Of a DNA stretch of 64,000 bases, positions 9,819 to 20,130 are shown one piece after another. The notes below the pieces were generated by a model, which was not told the DNA's origin, did not search any database, and saw only the letters and a list, made by a program, of their open reading frames with translations. Within the stretch, counting starts at the first letter, position 1. Each line of letters begins with the position of its first letter. This stretch comes from Haematococcus lacustris (taxonomy: Eukaryota; Chlorophyta; Chlorophyceae; Chlamydomonadales; Haematococcaceae). Made by a program: the position numbers and the translations under genes. The DNA lies in assembly GCA_030144725.1 (NCBI GenBank), contig JASKMD010000021.1:1633768-1697767 (forward strand). The letters are read 5' to 3'.

Positions 9819-10054
9819 TGTAGCGTTCCGATTCTGCACTAAGCGGATCGGCGCTAGTGTCACTGCTGAAGTGTGATACAGGCAGGTTAAGTGGTGGGCT
9901 GTACTGCTGCCCACCATTCGGGTTCGATCCCCGGAGGCCGTTCTATGTCTTAGCCTGGTTGCGCTGCAGCAGTCTGACACCTGTAACTGCGGTTAGCGTT
10001 GCATGGCGTTCACACACTGAAAAGATTTAAGGCGCGTTCTTTCTGAACGCTACA
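9819..10054 (+). repeat. 3' LTR of Ty3-1
   Basis: 236 bp, apparently identical to 1856-2091 and followed by the GGAAG target duplication at 10055-10059. Confidence 0.95.
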
Positions 10055-10143
10055 GGAAGGCGACAGCCCAACCCTCAGGCAAGGGGAACGAAGGCACTGC
10101 AGCGTACACATGCACATGGCATCCAAGAGTGTTTCACTTAACG

Positions 10144-10262
10144 CACAACAACACACAACATGCCCACAATGCACAACATGCACATAACATGCATAACATG
10201 CACTCGGTGCACAACATGCATGCAATGCACAACATGCACACGGTGCACAATGCAATGCACAG
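10144..10262. repeat. ACAACATGC-type microsatellite
   Basis: Degenerate short repeats of CACAACATG/CATAACATG in the intron of the OTU gene, just beyond the Ty3-1 insertion. Confidence 0.7.
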
Positions 10263-10276
10263 GTACAGAGCCTTAC

Positions 10277-12481
10277 CCCCAAACTCCTTCAGATGCTGGA
10301 CCTGGCGCAAGCCCTCTGTCCATGAGGCGAGCACCGTCATCCTGTTGCCTGCCTTGCGGGTCACCCCGACATCCACGCCCCAGATCCGTGTTTGTTCCAT
10401 GACTGCCGGGGAGATGGACTTGACGCGTTTCTGAGTTTCCACTAGCATTCCGAAGGCCATGCAGTAGCACATCATGACAAGACAGTGACCATGGGGCACA
10501 ACCTTGGCCAGCAAGTCATGGGACTCCTACAACACAACGGGCACCCACTCGTTAATCAGGGTCTTAAACCTCTGGTAGGCGTTGTAGGGGGCAGGCAGGG
10601 TCCCAAACTCCTTGAACAAGCCCTTCATCACTTCCGCGATGCAAAACTCCTCTGGCGTATCCCACTTGAACTCCTCAGGGAGTTTTTCCGACTTGACAAT
10701 GTCCCCATGGGACAAGCCGGGTATGATAAACAACCCTTGGCCCTGCATGAAGTCAGACATGGACCTCCATGGTATTGGGTTACAACGCTGACTACTATGG
10801 AACCGCTCATAACACATGCACCCACCTCCGGGAGCGTGTGGCACCGCATGCCCCACTTCCTCACTGCTGCACTGGCCAATGCCTTGGCCGCTTTCTCAAC
10901 CGACACCTACACATCACAAGCACAACATGTGAGGTTGTGACATTGTAAAAAAATACATTCGCATGTCTCCATTTACTACACTCACCTCAAAATAGGTAGC
11001 GTCTTTCGTGATCTGCACAGCAAATACAAAGGTAGTCCGGTAAGCTGAACGAGGCAAGACAAGCAGGTCAGGGGGAGTTTGCATAGATGCTAGCCAATTA
11101 CTCTTACCATGCTCCTAGCAGACAGCCTTGTCGCTAGCGAGACCCTTTTGGACGGGGAGATGTCCAATCTGAACCCCTGGCCCTGCATGAGGCACCACAT
11201 TCAGCATGATGCCGGATTTGCTGCATACCATGCAAATGATAGGCTTAATGAAGAATAACATCCACACACACAGACTCACACTCACCATTGAGCCACCTCC
11301 GACTTCCCCCTTCCCCATGCTGCGGGTGGATGTGGAGGCCGGGGAGGAAAGGAGGGGGCCAGCTGCCGGTGCCTACATCAGCAACCATACAAGGCCACAC
11401 TCAACATGTGGTTCAACATGTGGTAACATGTGGTTCATAACCCAATACATAACCGTACCACACACACACAAGCACACCTTACTGACACCACTGCTCCCGT
11501 CTGCTCCATGAGCATGGGGTCCAGCTGGGGACCCCGCGGCACGCCGACTACCAGCCACCCTCTTACGCACAGGCTGGGTCTCGACCATGCCATCGCCACT
11601 GTCCCCCGCCGGCTGCAGCCACACACGACCACCATAATGGTGCAGCATGGCCAACGGGACACAAGGGCCGTGGAGTGTTGGGCAGCTGACAGCTGGAACA
11701 TGTGCACATGTACAGACACTGGCATGCACCCTGTGATTCACACACCTGCCTCACTGCCTGGGCTGAGCCACGCTTAGTCCCTCCCACATGCACCGCTGCT
11801 GCAGGACCAGGTTTACGTCCTGCTGCTGCAGCTGCTGAGCTGGGCGGCTGGGGTTGGGCTGCCTCTTTCGAGGGGCCAGCGGCATCCTTCTGTTTCCTCA
11901 GGGCCGCAGGGGGAGCTAAGGCCCTGTCGGCACCTGACTGTGGGCTGACAGGTTGTGCGCTGGCTGCCCCCTGCGACATGGCGTCCAGTAGGGGCTCTGC
12001 TGCCTGTTCCTCACCAGGTCCCTGCACAATCACATGCAAAGTCAACATACGCCTACCACATCAGGCTTTGAATGCATGTAGGGGGGATGAGGCAAGCACC
12101 AAGGAGCCACCTCACCTGCTGAGACGTGGACAAGGGGTACAGGTACACCTCGATGACGATGCCACCGGTCTCAGTCCTCCATGTCACGAACGCTAGGCCA
12201 GTCGTGTCAAACAGATTACGCCAAGTAATCAGGCTGGTCCCCAGGTTAACCATGAGGCCTGCCATGGTGGTGTAGTCCTCTGGGGTATAGGGCACCTCAA
12301 GAACCGGCTCACGATCTTCATCGAGGGACACACGATACAAGTTACCCGTTTTCTTAAGAAACGCTTCCATGGCTTCAGCGGTGAATGACTCTTGGCCGCG
12401 ATGAATGCTCATCGGGTCGCTTTCACTACCGCCACCAACATTGAAGATGACCTCTACATCGATGATGGTTGCGGCGGCCAT
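10277..12481 (-). CDS. OTU-domain gene, 5' part
   Basis: Minus strand, starting at the ATG 12481-12479 (MAAATIIDVEVIFNVGG). Supported exons: 12116-12481, 11746-12021 (Ala/Pro/Gln-rich linker), about 11487-11691, about 11286-11373, 10986-11044, 10826-10906 and about 10277-10764. An exon near 11130-11260 is possible but its edges are unclear. The 12116-12481 product is a compact mixed alpha/beta segment, and the 10277-10764 exon encodes a stretch ending WGVDVGVTRKAGN; I recognise neither family. In the latter exon an in-frame TAG (10529-10527) sits in TTGTGTTGTAG, so it is either a tiny intron's acceptor or a nonsense change. The next intron contains Ty3-1 and leads to the exon 1771-1844. The gene starts about 400 bp from, and divergent to, the CACTA-like transposase, so it may be an accessory gene of that transposon. 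Confidence 0.55.
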
Positions 12482-12930
12482 TGGTGGTTCAAGACTGAGC
12501 AACGAGGGAGGGATAGTGCACACAGCAATGAGTGCGGGTCCAATTTGTGCGCTTGTGTAGTGCATCAAACACCACACCCAACCCAACAGTCGCGACCCGC
12601 ATCAGCCACCGCCGACAGCGCAAGGGGCGACCCACACTACCACATACAAGCTGAAAGCCTTGTCTAGCACGGCCCATCACAAATAAATGCCACGGCCACG
12701 GCCAGGTGGGGCAACCACGCAGGACCCATAGTGACAGCTAGCGGCTAGGCCAAAGACTAAAACAGTGGTGACTCGTGATTGGTCTGATGCAGACCCAACC
12801 CGGTCTCCTCGTCGTCCCAACATCGCCCAGCCATCACAAGAACCACCGGAGACGCGCTCCCAACCCTCGTATGTGGCCGACATGGCGATGCTAAAAGTAG
12901 GCGACGTTTACTTACGGCGGTCGACGTTGG
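12482..12930. other. divergent intergenic region
   Basis: About 450 bp between the OTU-gene start and the first recognisable CACTA-like coding sequence. It probably holds both promoters and perhaps a small 5' exon (ATGs at 12882 and 12888). No clear TATA box or terminal inverted repeat is visible. Confidence 0.4.
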
Positions 12931-13157
12931 TTGCAGGTATCGCGCTTTGTCACAGTGGACTTACTGCCGACGAAGCGCAATTTACCCTTTGTACTTCAGC
13001 GATTAGAGCATGCTCGACAACAATCACAAGCGGGGATCTCACATCCACCCCGTTCCCCACCCCGTTCCAAGCCAGTGTGGCCTCCTCCCTCGCCTAGTCC
13101 CCTGCCACGGCCCCCCACACCCCCCATGCCAGCTCGTCCCCCACCAGATTGGCCTCC

Positions 13158-13458
13158 TGTAACGTGCAGCCTCATAAAGGCGACGTTGGACCGTTTGAAC
13201 CATATGTAACACTGAGCCGGCCGCGAGGGCACTCGAGCCGCGGGCACTGTAACAGTCGGCCACAAGGCACCACCGTGAGAAGGCTAGGGCTTAGAACGGG
13301 GCCCCCTGGAATCGAACCAGTTGTCCTCACAGCTTACGCTGCTAGGCTTTACCTGCCAACTCACACTAATGCGGTGTGACCGATTATCCTGTAGCTGCCT
13401 CGGGTTAACCGCGACAGCCCAGACGACACTAAGGGACTACGCGGAGCGCGCCCTTACA
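13158..13458 (-). repeat. 3' LTR of Ty3-2
   Basis: 301 bp, apparently identical to 19213-19513. The minus strand at 13318-13308 reads GGTTCGATTCC, a perfect Pol III B-box. Confidence 0.95.
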
Positions 13459-13470
13459 TTCCTCCCCCCC
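13459..13470 (-). other. polypurine tract of Ty3-2
   Basis: On the minus strand GGGGGGGAGGAA directly precedes the 3' LTR, as in Ty3-1. Confidence 0.8.
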
Positions 13471-13679
13471 AAGGGGATGCCTCGTTCCGCCTTAGGTTAA
13501 ACCCGAGACTCGCAAGACCTAGGTGTCACTTGGTTAGCTACTGGGTACCATGAAGGTAGAGCCAGGTCAAAGCTGGGTGTGGTCAGAGACCAACTGTAAT
13601 AGGGGAATTGTAACATATAACCATAGGCTGAGAAGAGAGTGCCTCAGTGCAGCAGCGCGGCAGCATGCATGCAGGAGAC

Positions 13680-16600
13680 TTACTTAAGATGATGGATAGC
13701 ATTGTATTCAGCCAAGACCTTGTCACAGTCAGTCAGGTTGGACCTGGGCTCCCAGGTGTTGTGAGTGGAGTCATAGCCCTCCCACTGCACCAGGTAGAAA
13801 CTGGCCTTGTTGTCTTTCACGCCCTTGTGGTCAAGCAAACGCTCAACATAGTACACAGGAGTCTCATCCATCCATGTCACAGGAGGTGGCATGAAGCCCA
13901 CATCAGTGCCAGTGTAAGGCTTGATGAGTGACACATGGAAGACAGGGTGCAGACGGCTCATGCTGGCAGGCAGGTCTAGCTTGACAGCTACTGCACCAAC
14001 CAGCAGCAGGATCTCAAAGGGACCCACATACCTAGGTATGAGCTTACGAGCCTTCCCAGGCTGAAGCTTAAGGTTCTTGGTGCTGAGCAACACCTTCTGG
14101 CCCACCTTGTACTCAACGTCACGCCTGGCCTTATTGGCATAGGCAGCCTGACGGGATTGGGCTGCAGCCATGCACTTCCTGGCATTGGCAACAGCATCCT
14201 GCCACCAGCGGGTAAAGGCATGAGCAGAGGGACAACGACCCCCATAAGGCAGATCACGTAGGCCAACAGTCACAGGGGACTGACCTGTGTTGACCAGGAA
14301 GGGGGTGGACTGGATGGACTCCTGCCACGAGTTGTTGACAGCAAACTCAGCCAAGGCTAAGTAGTCAGGCCAGTCAGATTGAGTAGGTGAGATGTAATGC
14401 CTGAGCATTTCCTCTAACACACGGTTATACCTCTCTGTCTGGCCATCAGACTGTGGATGATAAGATGATGAGAGGGCAGGCTTAGAGCCACAGCGCCTCA
14501 TGACCTCACGCCAGAACACACTTGTGAACAGTGAGCCCCGGTCAGAGATCAGCTCAGCAGGCATGCCATGCAGTTTGTACACATGGTCAATGAACAGTTG
14601 TGAAAAACGGCGTGCCTTAAGGTCCTCACGGCATGGCACAAAGTGGACCATCTTGCTGAGCCTGTCCACAAAGACACAGATAGCATCATACCCATGTGAT
14701 CCAGCAGGTAGCTTGGTAATGAAGTCCATGGACACAGACTCCCAGCGGTAGTCAGGTATAGACAGAGGGTTGAGTAGGCCACCTGGCTTGAGAGAGGACG
14801 CCTTGTCACGTTGACAGGCATCACATGTGGACACATAGTACCTGACGTCAGCACGCATTGTGTTCCACCAAAACACACGTGACACACGTTCCAGGGTTTT
14901 GCTGATACCCACATGACCTGAATAGACTGCATCATGCATCTCGTGCAAGATGTGATTGCGCAGCTCAGAGTCATTGGGGACCACTACCTTATCCTTACCA
15001 GTGAGCCGCCATAGGCCATGTGTGTCCTGGTACATGCTGGACAGATCAGCTTCAGCATTAAACGCAGGGTCAAGCCGGTATCCTTGGATGAGTTGATCAG
15101 ACAAACCCAGAGGATGGGCAGGAGCCGCAGGATAGTGCACTGAGGTGTCAGATGTACAGGTGACCAGGGGAACGAGGTCCCTGTTATGGCTTGTATCAGC
15201 AGTATTTTCAGTAATCTCTGGAGTTAAGGAGGATTTCGCAGTGACGGCAGCAGGGGCATTGGCCTCAAGGGCTCGAGCACCACTAGCTCCCTCCCCCCCA
15301 CAGGAAAGTTTGGCCTGCCGTCTGGTGAGCATTGCACACACAGTGGCACCTTCCTGGGGGCCAGTGATTAACCGGGATAAAGGATCTGCTGGGTTGACAG
15401 GGCCAGGAATATACTCCAGCTTAAAGTCAAACCTAGACAGCAGCTCCATCCACCTAGCCTGACGCCTAGACAGATTTTTCTGTGTAGGCAGTGAAATCAA
15501 AGGCTTATGGTCGGTGAACAGAGTGAATGGCACACCTTCAAGGTAGCAACGCCATTCTTTGCATGCGGTGACAAGAGCAAGCATCTCTTGCTCACCTGTG
15601 GTGTAGTTGACCTCAGCAGAGGACAACTTCTTGCTCAGATAGGCAAGGGGGTACCCATCCTGCATCAGGACTGCACCTACTCCTTGGAGTGAGGCATCAC
15701 AGTACACCTGGAAGGGTTGGGTGTGATCTGGCAGGCGCAGCATAGGCACGTTAGCCACAGCAGCTTTGAGCTCATAGAAGGCAAGACGTTCATGGTCAGG
15801 CCAGGAGTGCCATGGGAATGTGGCACTGAGCTTGCCACACAGATCAGTCAGGGGTGCTGAGATGGCACTGAAGTTATGCACAAACTTGCGAACAAAGTTG
15901 GCAGCACCCAGGAAGGACTGCAGCTGGGTCAGGGACGAAGGGACAGGCCAGTCAACAATGGCCCTCACCTTATCAGGGTCCACAGAGATGGCACCAGCTG
16001 AGATCACATGCCCAAGAAACCTGAGGGTGAGCTGCATGAACTCACATTTGGACATCTTGGCATACAGTTTGTTTTTACGCAGCAGGTCAAAGACAAGGCG
16101 TAGGTGCTGCAGGTGCTCAGGTAGAGACTTAGACATGACCAGTATGTCATCTAGATACACTAGTGCACACTTGCCCAGGACAGGTGCAAAAGCATCATTC
16201 ATGACACGCTCGAAGGTGGCAGGGGCATTGGTCAGGCCAAAAGACAGCACCTTAAATTGGAAGTGACCTTCAGGGGTCCTGAAGGCCGTTTTGGGGACGT
16301 CCTCAGGAGTGATCCTGATCTGGTGGTAACCAGCCTGGAGGTCCAGGGAGGAGAAGACAGAACACCCTGACAACCTGTCAAACAGATCATCAATCCTGGG
16401 CAGAGGGTGTTGGTCACGTAGTGTGAGCTTGTTGAGCTGACGGTAGTCAATGCACATACGTAGCTCACCTGACTTCTTCTGCACAAACAGGATGGGTGCA
16501 GCATAGGGGGAGGAGCTGGGCTCAATCATACCTTTGCTGAGGTAGTCCTTAATCTGCTTCTTAAGTTCCTCTTGCTCAGGTTTACTGAGGCTGTACATGG

Positions 16601-17360
16601 GGGTCACAGGTGGACGGGCGTCAGGGACCAGGGGTATGGTATGACCCACAGGACGTTCAGGAGGGGTATCAGTGAGTGGTTTAAATACATCACTGTACTC
16701 ATTGAGTAGGGTTTGCAGCTCAGCTTTGATAGCTGCAGGTATGTGTGGGTCGTCTTTGTCACTGGGGGTACCAGGACTGGCAGAGGCTGAGCCTTCAGTC
16801 ATGACTAAAGCCACCACAGCACGGCCTCCTTTAAGGAGCCACCTGGACGCCTGGGTAGCTGAGATTAACTCAGGTTTGGCTTTGAGAGCATTGATTAAGA
16901 ATGCAGGGGATGGTCTTACAGCAGAACATTGCCCAACATACTTAGGGGCTGCCACAGCAGGACATGGCAGAGTCACAGCAGTCTTGCCAGCAGCAGAAAG
17001 AGAAAGGGTTTTACCCTCATAAGAAAGGATAGCCTTGTTGGCAAACAGCCAGTCATCACCCAGAAGCACATCATAACCCTGCACAAAGCTGGGCATGACC
17101 GTCAGCTTGCATGTGGCACAGTGGCCAGGCAGACATAAGTCCACAGTGGCAAACTGCTTGCAGGACAGAGTGGTGTTGTCAGCCAGTGACCACTGATGTG
17201 TTGTGGGGAGAGCAGATAGCAGCAGGGCATGCATGGAAGCAAATGCTATGCTGATGAAAGAGTGAGTGGCACCTGTGTCACACAAGAAGTGTGCCAGCAG
17301 CCAGCAGCCAATGATGAGGTTTGGAGTACAAGCTCTACGGCAGTGCGTGCTTGAAAGCAA
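13680..17360 (-). CDS. pol: Ty3-2 Pol polyprotein, intact: PR-RT-RH-IN-chromodomain
   Basis: One open frame of 1226 aa. Order: aspartic protease (CDTGATHSFI, residues ~27-36); reverse transcriptase (LRMCIDYRQLNKLTLRDQ, then FSSLDLQAGYHQ, then YLDDILV); RNase H (YCDASLQGVGAVL, FTDHKPL); integrase with HEMHD...GHVG and CDAC zinc ligands and the DDE core (MDFITKLPAG, SDRGSLF, GQTERYNRVLEEML); PRYVGPFEIL; and a chromodomain (YYVERLLDHKG to NTWEPRSNL). It makes and integrates the element's DNA. No stop or frameshift is visible. The first Met is a formal start only, since the protein is probably made by fusion to gag. About 60-70% of residues agree with Ty3-1 Pol by eye. Confidence 0.95.
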   Translation of the reverse strand: MLSSTHCRRACTPNLIIGCWLLAHFLCDTGATHSFISIAFASMHALLLSALPTTHQWSLADNTTLSCKQFATVDLCLPGHCATCKLTVMPSFVQGYDVLLGDDWLFANKAILSYEGKTLSLSAAGKTAVTLPCPAVAAPKYVGQCSAVRPSPAFLINALKAKPELISATQASRWLLKGGRAVVALVMTEGSASASPGTPSDKDDPHIPAAIKAELQTLLNEYSDVFKPLTDTPPERPVGHTIPLVPDARPPVTPMYSLSKPEQEELKKQIKDYLSKGMIEPSSSPYAAPILFVQKKSGELRMCIDYRQLNKLTLRDQHPLPRIDDLFDRLSGCSVFSSLDLQAGYHQIRITPEDVPKTAFRTPEGHFQFKVLSFGLTNAPATFERVMNDAFAPVLGKCALVYLDDILVMSKSLPEHLQHLRLVFDLLRKNKLYAKMSKCEFMQLTLRFLGHVISAGAISVDPDKVRAIVDWPVPSSLTQLQSFLGAANFVRKFVHNFSAISAPLTDLCGKLSATFPWHSWPDHERLAFYELKAAVANVPMLRLPDHTQPFQVYCDASLQGVGAVLMQDGYPLAYLSKKLSSAEVNYTTGEQEMLALVTACKEWRCYLEGVPFTLFTDHKPLISLPTQKNLSRRQARWMELLSRFDFKLEYIPGPVNPADPLSRLITGPQEGATVCAMLTRRQAKLSCGGEGASGARALEANAPAAVTAKSSLTPEITENTADTSHNRDLVPLVTCTSDTSVHYPAAPAHPLGLSDQLIQGYRLDPAFNAEADLSSMYQDTHGLWRLTGKDKVVVPNDSELRNHILHEMHDAVYSGHVGISKTLERVSRVFWWNTMRADVRYYVSTCDACQRDKASSLKPGGLLNPLSIPDYRWESVSMDFITKLPAGSHGYDAICVFVDRLSKMVHFVPCREDLKARRFSQLFIDHVYKLHGMPAELISDRGSLFTSVFWREVMRRCGSKPALSSSYHPQSDGQTERYNRVLEEMLRHYISPTQSDWPDYLALAEFAVNNSWQESIQSTPFLVNTGQSPVTVGLRDLPYGGRCPSAHAFTRWWQDAVANARKCMAAAQSRQAAYANKARRDVEYKVGQKVLLSTKNLKLQPGKARKLIPRYVGPFEILLLVGAVAVKLDLPASMSRLHPVFHVSLIKPYTGTDVGFMPPPVTWMDETPVYYVERLLDHKGVKDNKASFYLVQWEGYDSTHNTWEPRSNLTDCDKVLAEYNAIHHLK

Positions 17361-17799
17361 AGCCGGTGCCGATGAATGAGTGTGTGGGGTTACAGCATAC
17401 AGCCAGTCATCACCCTAAAACACATCATACCGCGGTAGGCGGGGCAGCAGACGGCGGAGCCGTGGGAGCTGCAGGGCAGGCACGGGGAGTGGCGGAGCCA
17501 CCAGCGCCACCGGCGCGGCCAGAGTGACCAGGCCGGAGTAAGAGTGAGGGCTGCCCGGACGGCGGCGATCTGCGGACGAACAGCAGCCACAACACTAACA
17601 CCACCACACTTGCTTGGGGTGACCCCAGAACCAGCAGCAGCTAAAGTGCCCTTGTGGTTGTCTATGGCTGAAGCCACAGCATCGTCAAGAGTGGGGTGTG
17701 CCAAGGACATGAGGACATGGGCCAGTTGGGGGTGAAGCCCCTATAAACAGTGACCACAGTCAATGCCATGTTCATGCACCCTGTACCACACAAAGTGAT

Positions 17800-18819
17800 G
17801 GCATTGCTGAAGTTTGTAATGTACTCCTGCAGGGTCACACTTAGAGACATGCACAGCAGCTTAGAGTTCAATAGCTGGCCATGAGCATGGTTAAGGTCAG
17901 TCATAGTCTTCCCCTACCATCTCAATGAAGTGCTTGCAAAGATAGTCCCATGGGGTGTACCCACTGTGTGTCAAGGCATCTGAATACCTGATAACCTTGA
18001 ACATGAGGATGGCAGTGCAAGGGCAGGATCAAGGTTATTGTTAGCACAGTGCACCTCCAGATCCTTAAGGAAGGTGACAGCACGTTTTCCCTGAGCAAGG
18101 CTGTTGTCAGACCAACGCTCAACAGGGGGAAGGCCCCTGTGGGAGTGCACCACAGTGTCAGGTGCCTGAGGCACAGCAGTATGTGGTAGTGGGGCAGAAC
18201 CACCAGCTAGCCCAGCATACTTCTGACGGATTGCAGCAATGGATGCTGATGCCCTGGTGACAGGCCTGTTAGGACTCTGCCCCACTGGAGCCCTGCCAGA
18301 GGCAGGAGCACCCTGGGCTACTGTGGCTTGTGCAGCAGTGTATGCAGCACGTGCAGCAGATGCAGCAGCAGCAGTGTGTGTAGCATTGTGCACAGCAGGC
18401 TGGACAGCAGGCTGGGCAACAGAGGTACCATTACCTTCAAGGGCTGCAGCATAAGCATGGGGACCTGCAGACCCACCTGCAGGCTGGGGACCAGCTTCCT
18501 GCAAAACAGCAGACTGGTGTGCAACAGCAGCAACACTGTGCATAACTGGCTGGGCAGCAAGCTGAGCAGCAGGCTGGGCAGCAGGCTGAGCAGCAGGCTG
18601 GGCAGCAGGCTGAGCAGCATAAGCATGCGGACCTGTAGACCCACCTGCAGGCTGGGGACCAGCCTCCTGCAAGCAAGCAGACTGGAGTACACCAGCATTA
18701 GTAGCAGGTCGACGAGCAGTGAAACATTGCATGTCGAAGGTGCTAGCCACAGCATTGCAAGGCTGCATTTCTGCCTGCATGGAGGGCTGAGCCCGGCTGG
18801 GGCGCAAGAGCAAGAGCAT
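17800..18819 (-). pseudogene. gag: Ty3-2 Gag, decayed
   Basis: The 18819-17971 frame has Ala/Gln repeats (AAQP units, 18543-18620) and two near-identical EAGPQPAGGS segments, then RWSDNSLAQGKRAVTFLKDLEVHC, which parallels the capsid region of Ty3-1 Gag. It then breaks. Further capsid-like sequence appears in another frame (EYITNFSNAITLC, near 17830), and no CCHC zinc knuckle is visible before pol. Around 17290-17440 short pieces of the protease region are repeated out of order. This gag looks non-functional although the LTRs are identical. Confidence 0.7.
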
Positions 18820-19200
18820 CAGCGCGACTTACCCCAGCAGCAATGGCTTCAGCAGCGGCAAGCTTCTGCGAGAATAGCGGCCAGGAGGTCCTCGCGGGCC
18901 AGGAGGCCGGCCGGAGCTACTCACTAGGCACGTCCCGCTCGCCAGCTTTTCCGTCACTGCCACGCTTGCCTGCAAGGTCAACATATCCTACAATGCACGG
19001 GCCCGCTCATATAGAAACTCCAGATATGCCTTGTTCTCGGCCCCATTTCGGCGAGCTCGATGTTTTGTGTGTACCGAGGCTTTGTTTAAGAGCGCTTAGC
19101 GCGAGCCTAATCCTCTGCAGCGACTGTGTAAGTCACGCAAACACTTCGAACCATCCTTTACATGTTCGAGGCGGAGTGTTTACAGTAATTGGCTTATCGG

Positions 19201-19210
19201 TCGGAAACCA
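19201..19210 (-). other. putative primer binding site of Ty3-2
   Basis: TGGTTTCCGA on the minus strand, two bases inside the 5' LTR: the same ten bases at the same distance as in Ty3-1. Confidence 0.6.
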
Positions 19211-19212
19211 CT

Positions 19213-19513
19213 TGTAACGTGCAGCCTCATAAAGGCGACGTTGGACCGTTTGAACCATATGTAACACTGAGCCGGCCGCGAGGGCACTCGAGCCGCGGGC
19301 ACTGTAACAGTCGGCCACAAGGCACCACCGTGAGAAGGCTAGGGCTTAGAACGGGGCCCCCTGGAATCGAACCAGTTGTCCTCACAGCTTACGCTGCTAG
19401 GCTTTACCTGCCAACTCACACTAATGCGGTGTGACCGATTATCCTGTAGCTGCCTCGGGTTAACCGCGACAGCCCAGACGACACTAAGGGACTACGCGGA
19501 GCGCGCCCTTACA
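19213..19513 (-). repeat. 5' LTR of Ty3-2
   Basis: 301 bp, apparently identical to 13158-13458. CCTCC target copy follows at 19514-19518. Confidence 0.95.
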
Positions 19514-19817
19514 CCTCCTCCCTCACCCTCACCGCTCCCAGGCCTGCCACCCACACCGCGTCCACCAGTAGATTGGCCACCTCCCTCCCAGGTGTGGCCG
19601 CCCCGGCCTTCCACCACCACCTTCCTAGGCCGCCCGGTACCACCCCTACCCCCTGATTCATCCCACCCAACTCCCTGCTCTCCAACGCCGCCACAACGTC
19701 CCGGTAGGAACCCAAAGCCTCCCAACCCCCCCCCACCTCCCCCCCCTGCTCCTCAACCCTCCCATCCCACAACTCCGCCTCTGCAATCCCTCCTTCACCG
19801 TCTGTCAAATGGAGAGC

Positions 19818-20130
19818 CACTGCGCCCAGGAGATGAAAGGCTCCTGTCGACCCGTCAATGCAAGGACGACCTTGTTCTTCGGCCGGAGGAGGCTCCACTA
19901 CGGCCAGGAGATGCAGGGCGGCTGCTGGCCCGTCACTATGAGGACGACCTTGTTCTACGGCCAGAGGTGGCGCCACTGTGCCCAGGAGATGCAGGGCGGC
20001 TGCTGGCCCGTCACTATGAGGACGACCTTGTTCTTCGGCCAGAAAAGGCTCCACTGCGCCCAGGAGATGCAGGGCGCCTGCTGGCCCGTCACTATGACGA
20101 TGACCTTGTTCTCCGGCCAGAAGTGGAGTC
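19818..20130 (+). repeat. 78-bp in-frame tandem repeat (4 copies) in transposase exon
   Basis: Four units spaced 78 bp apart encode a 26-residue repeat of the type LRPGDAGRLLARHYEDDLVL, inside the N-terminal exon of the CACTA-like transposase. Confidence 0.85.

Larger units (their letters stand above)
1856..10054 (+). mobile_element. Ty3/gypsy chromovirus Ty3-1, LTR to LTR
   Basis: Complete LTR retrotransposon of 8.2 kb. Two 236-bp LTRs (1856-2091 and 9819-10054), starting TGTAGCG and ending CGCTACA, look identical base for base. The 5-bp target duplication GGAAG lies at 1851-1855 and 10055-10059. Internal order is PBS, gag, protease-RT-RNase H, a foreign ~1.24-kb insertion, a second RNase H copy, integrase, chromodomain and PPT. 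That order, with a C-terminal chromodomain, defines a chromovirus. The element lies antisense in an intron of the minus-strand OTU gene, 11 bases upstream of an exon. Identical LTRs indicate recent insertion. Pol is broken, so the copy is probably not autonomous. Confidence 0.95.
13158..19513 (-). mobile_element. Ty3/gypsy chromovirus Ty3-2, LTR to LTR
   Basis: Minus-strand element of 6.36 kb with 301-bp LTRs (13158-13458 and 19213-19513) that look identical, TGTAA...TTACA ends, and CCTCC duplicated at 13153-13157 and 19514-19518. Pol is one long open frame with a chromodomain; gag is decayed. It sits in the proline-rich coding exon of the CACTA-like transposase, and removing it with one target copy brings the two sides into the same reading frame. 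Confidence 0.95.
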
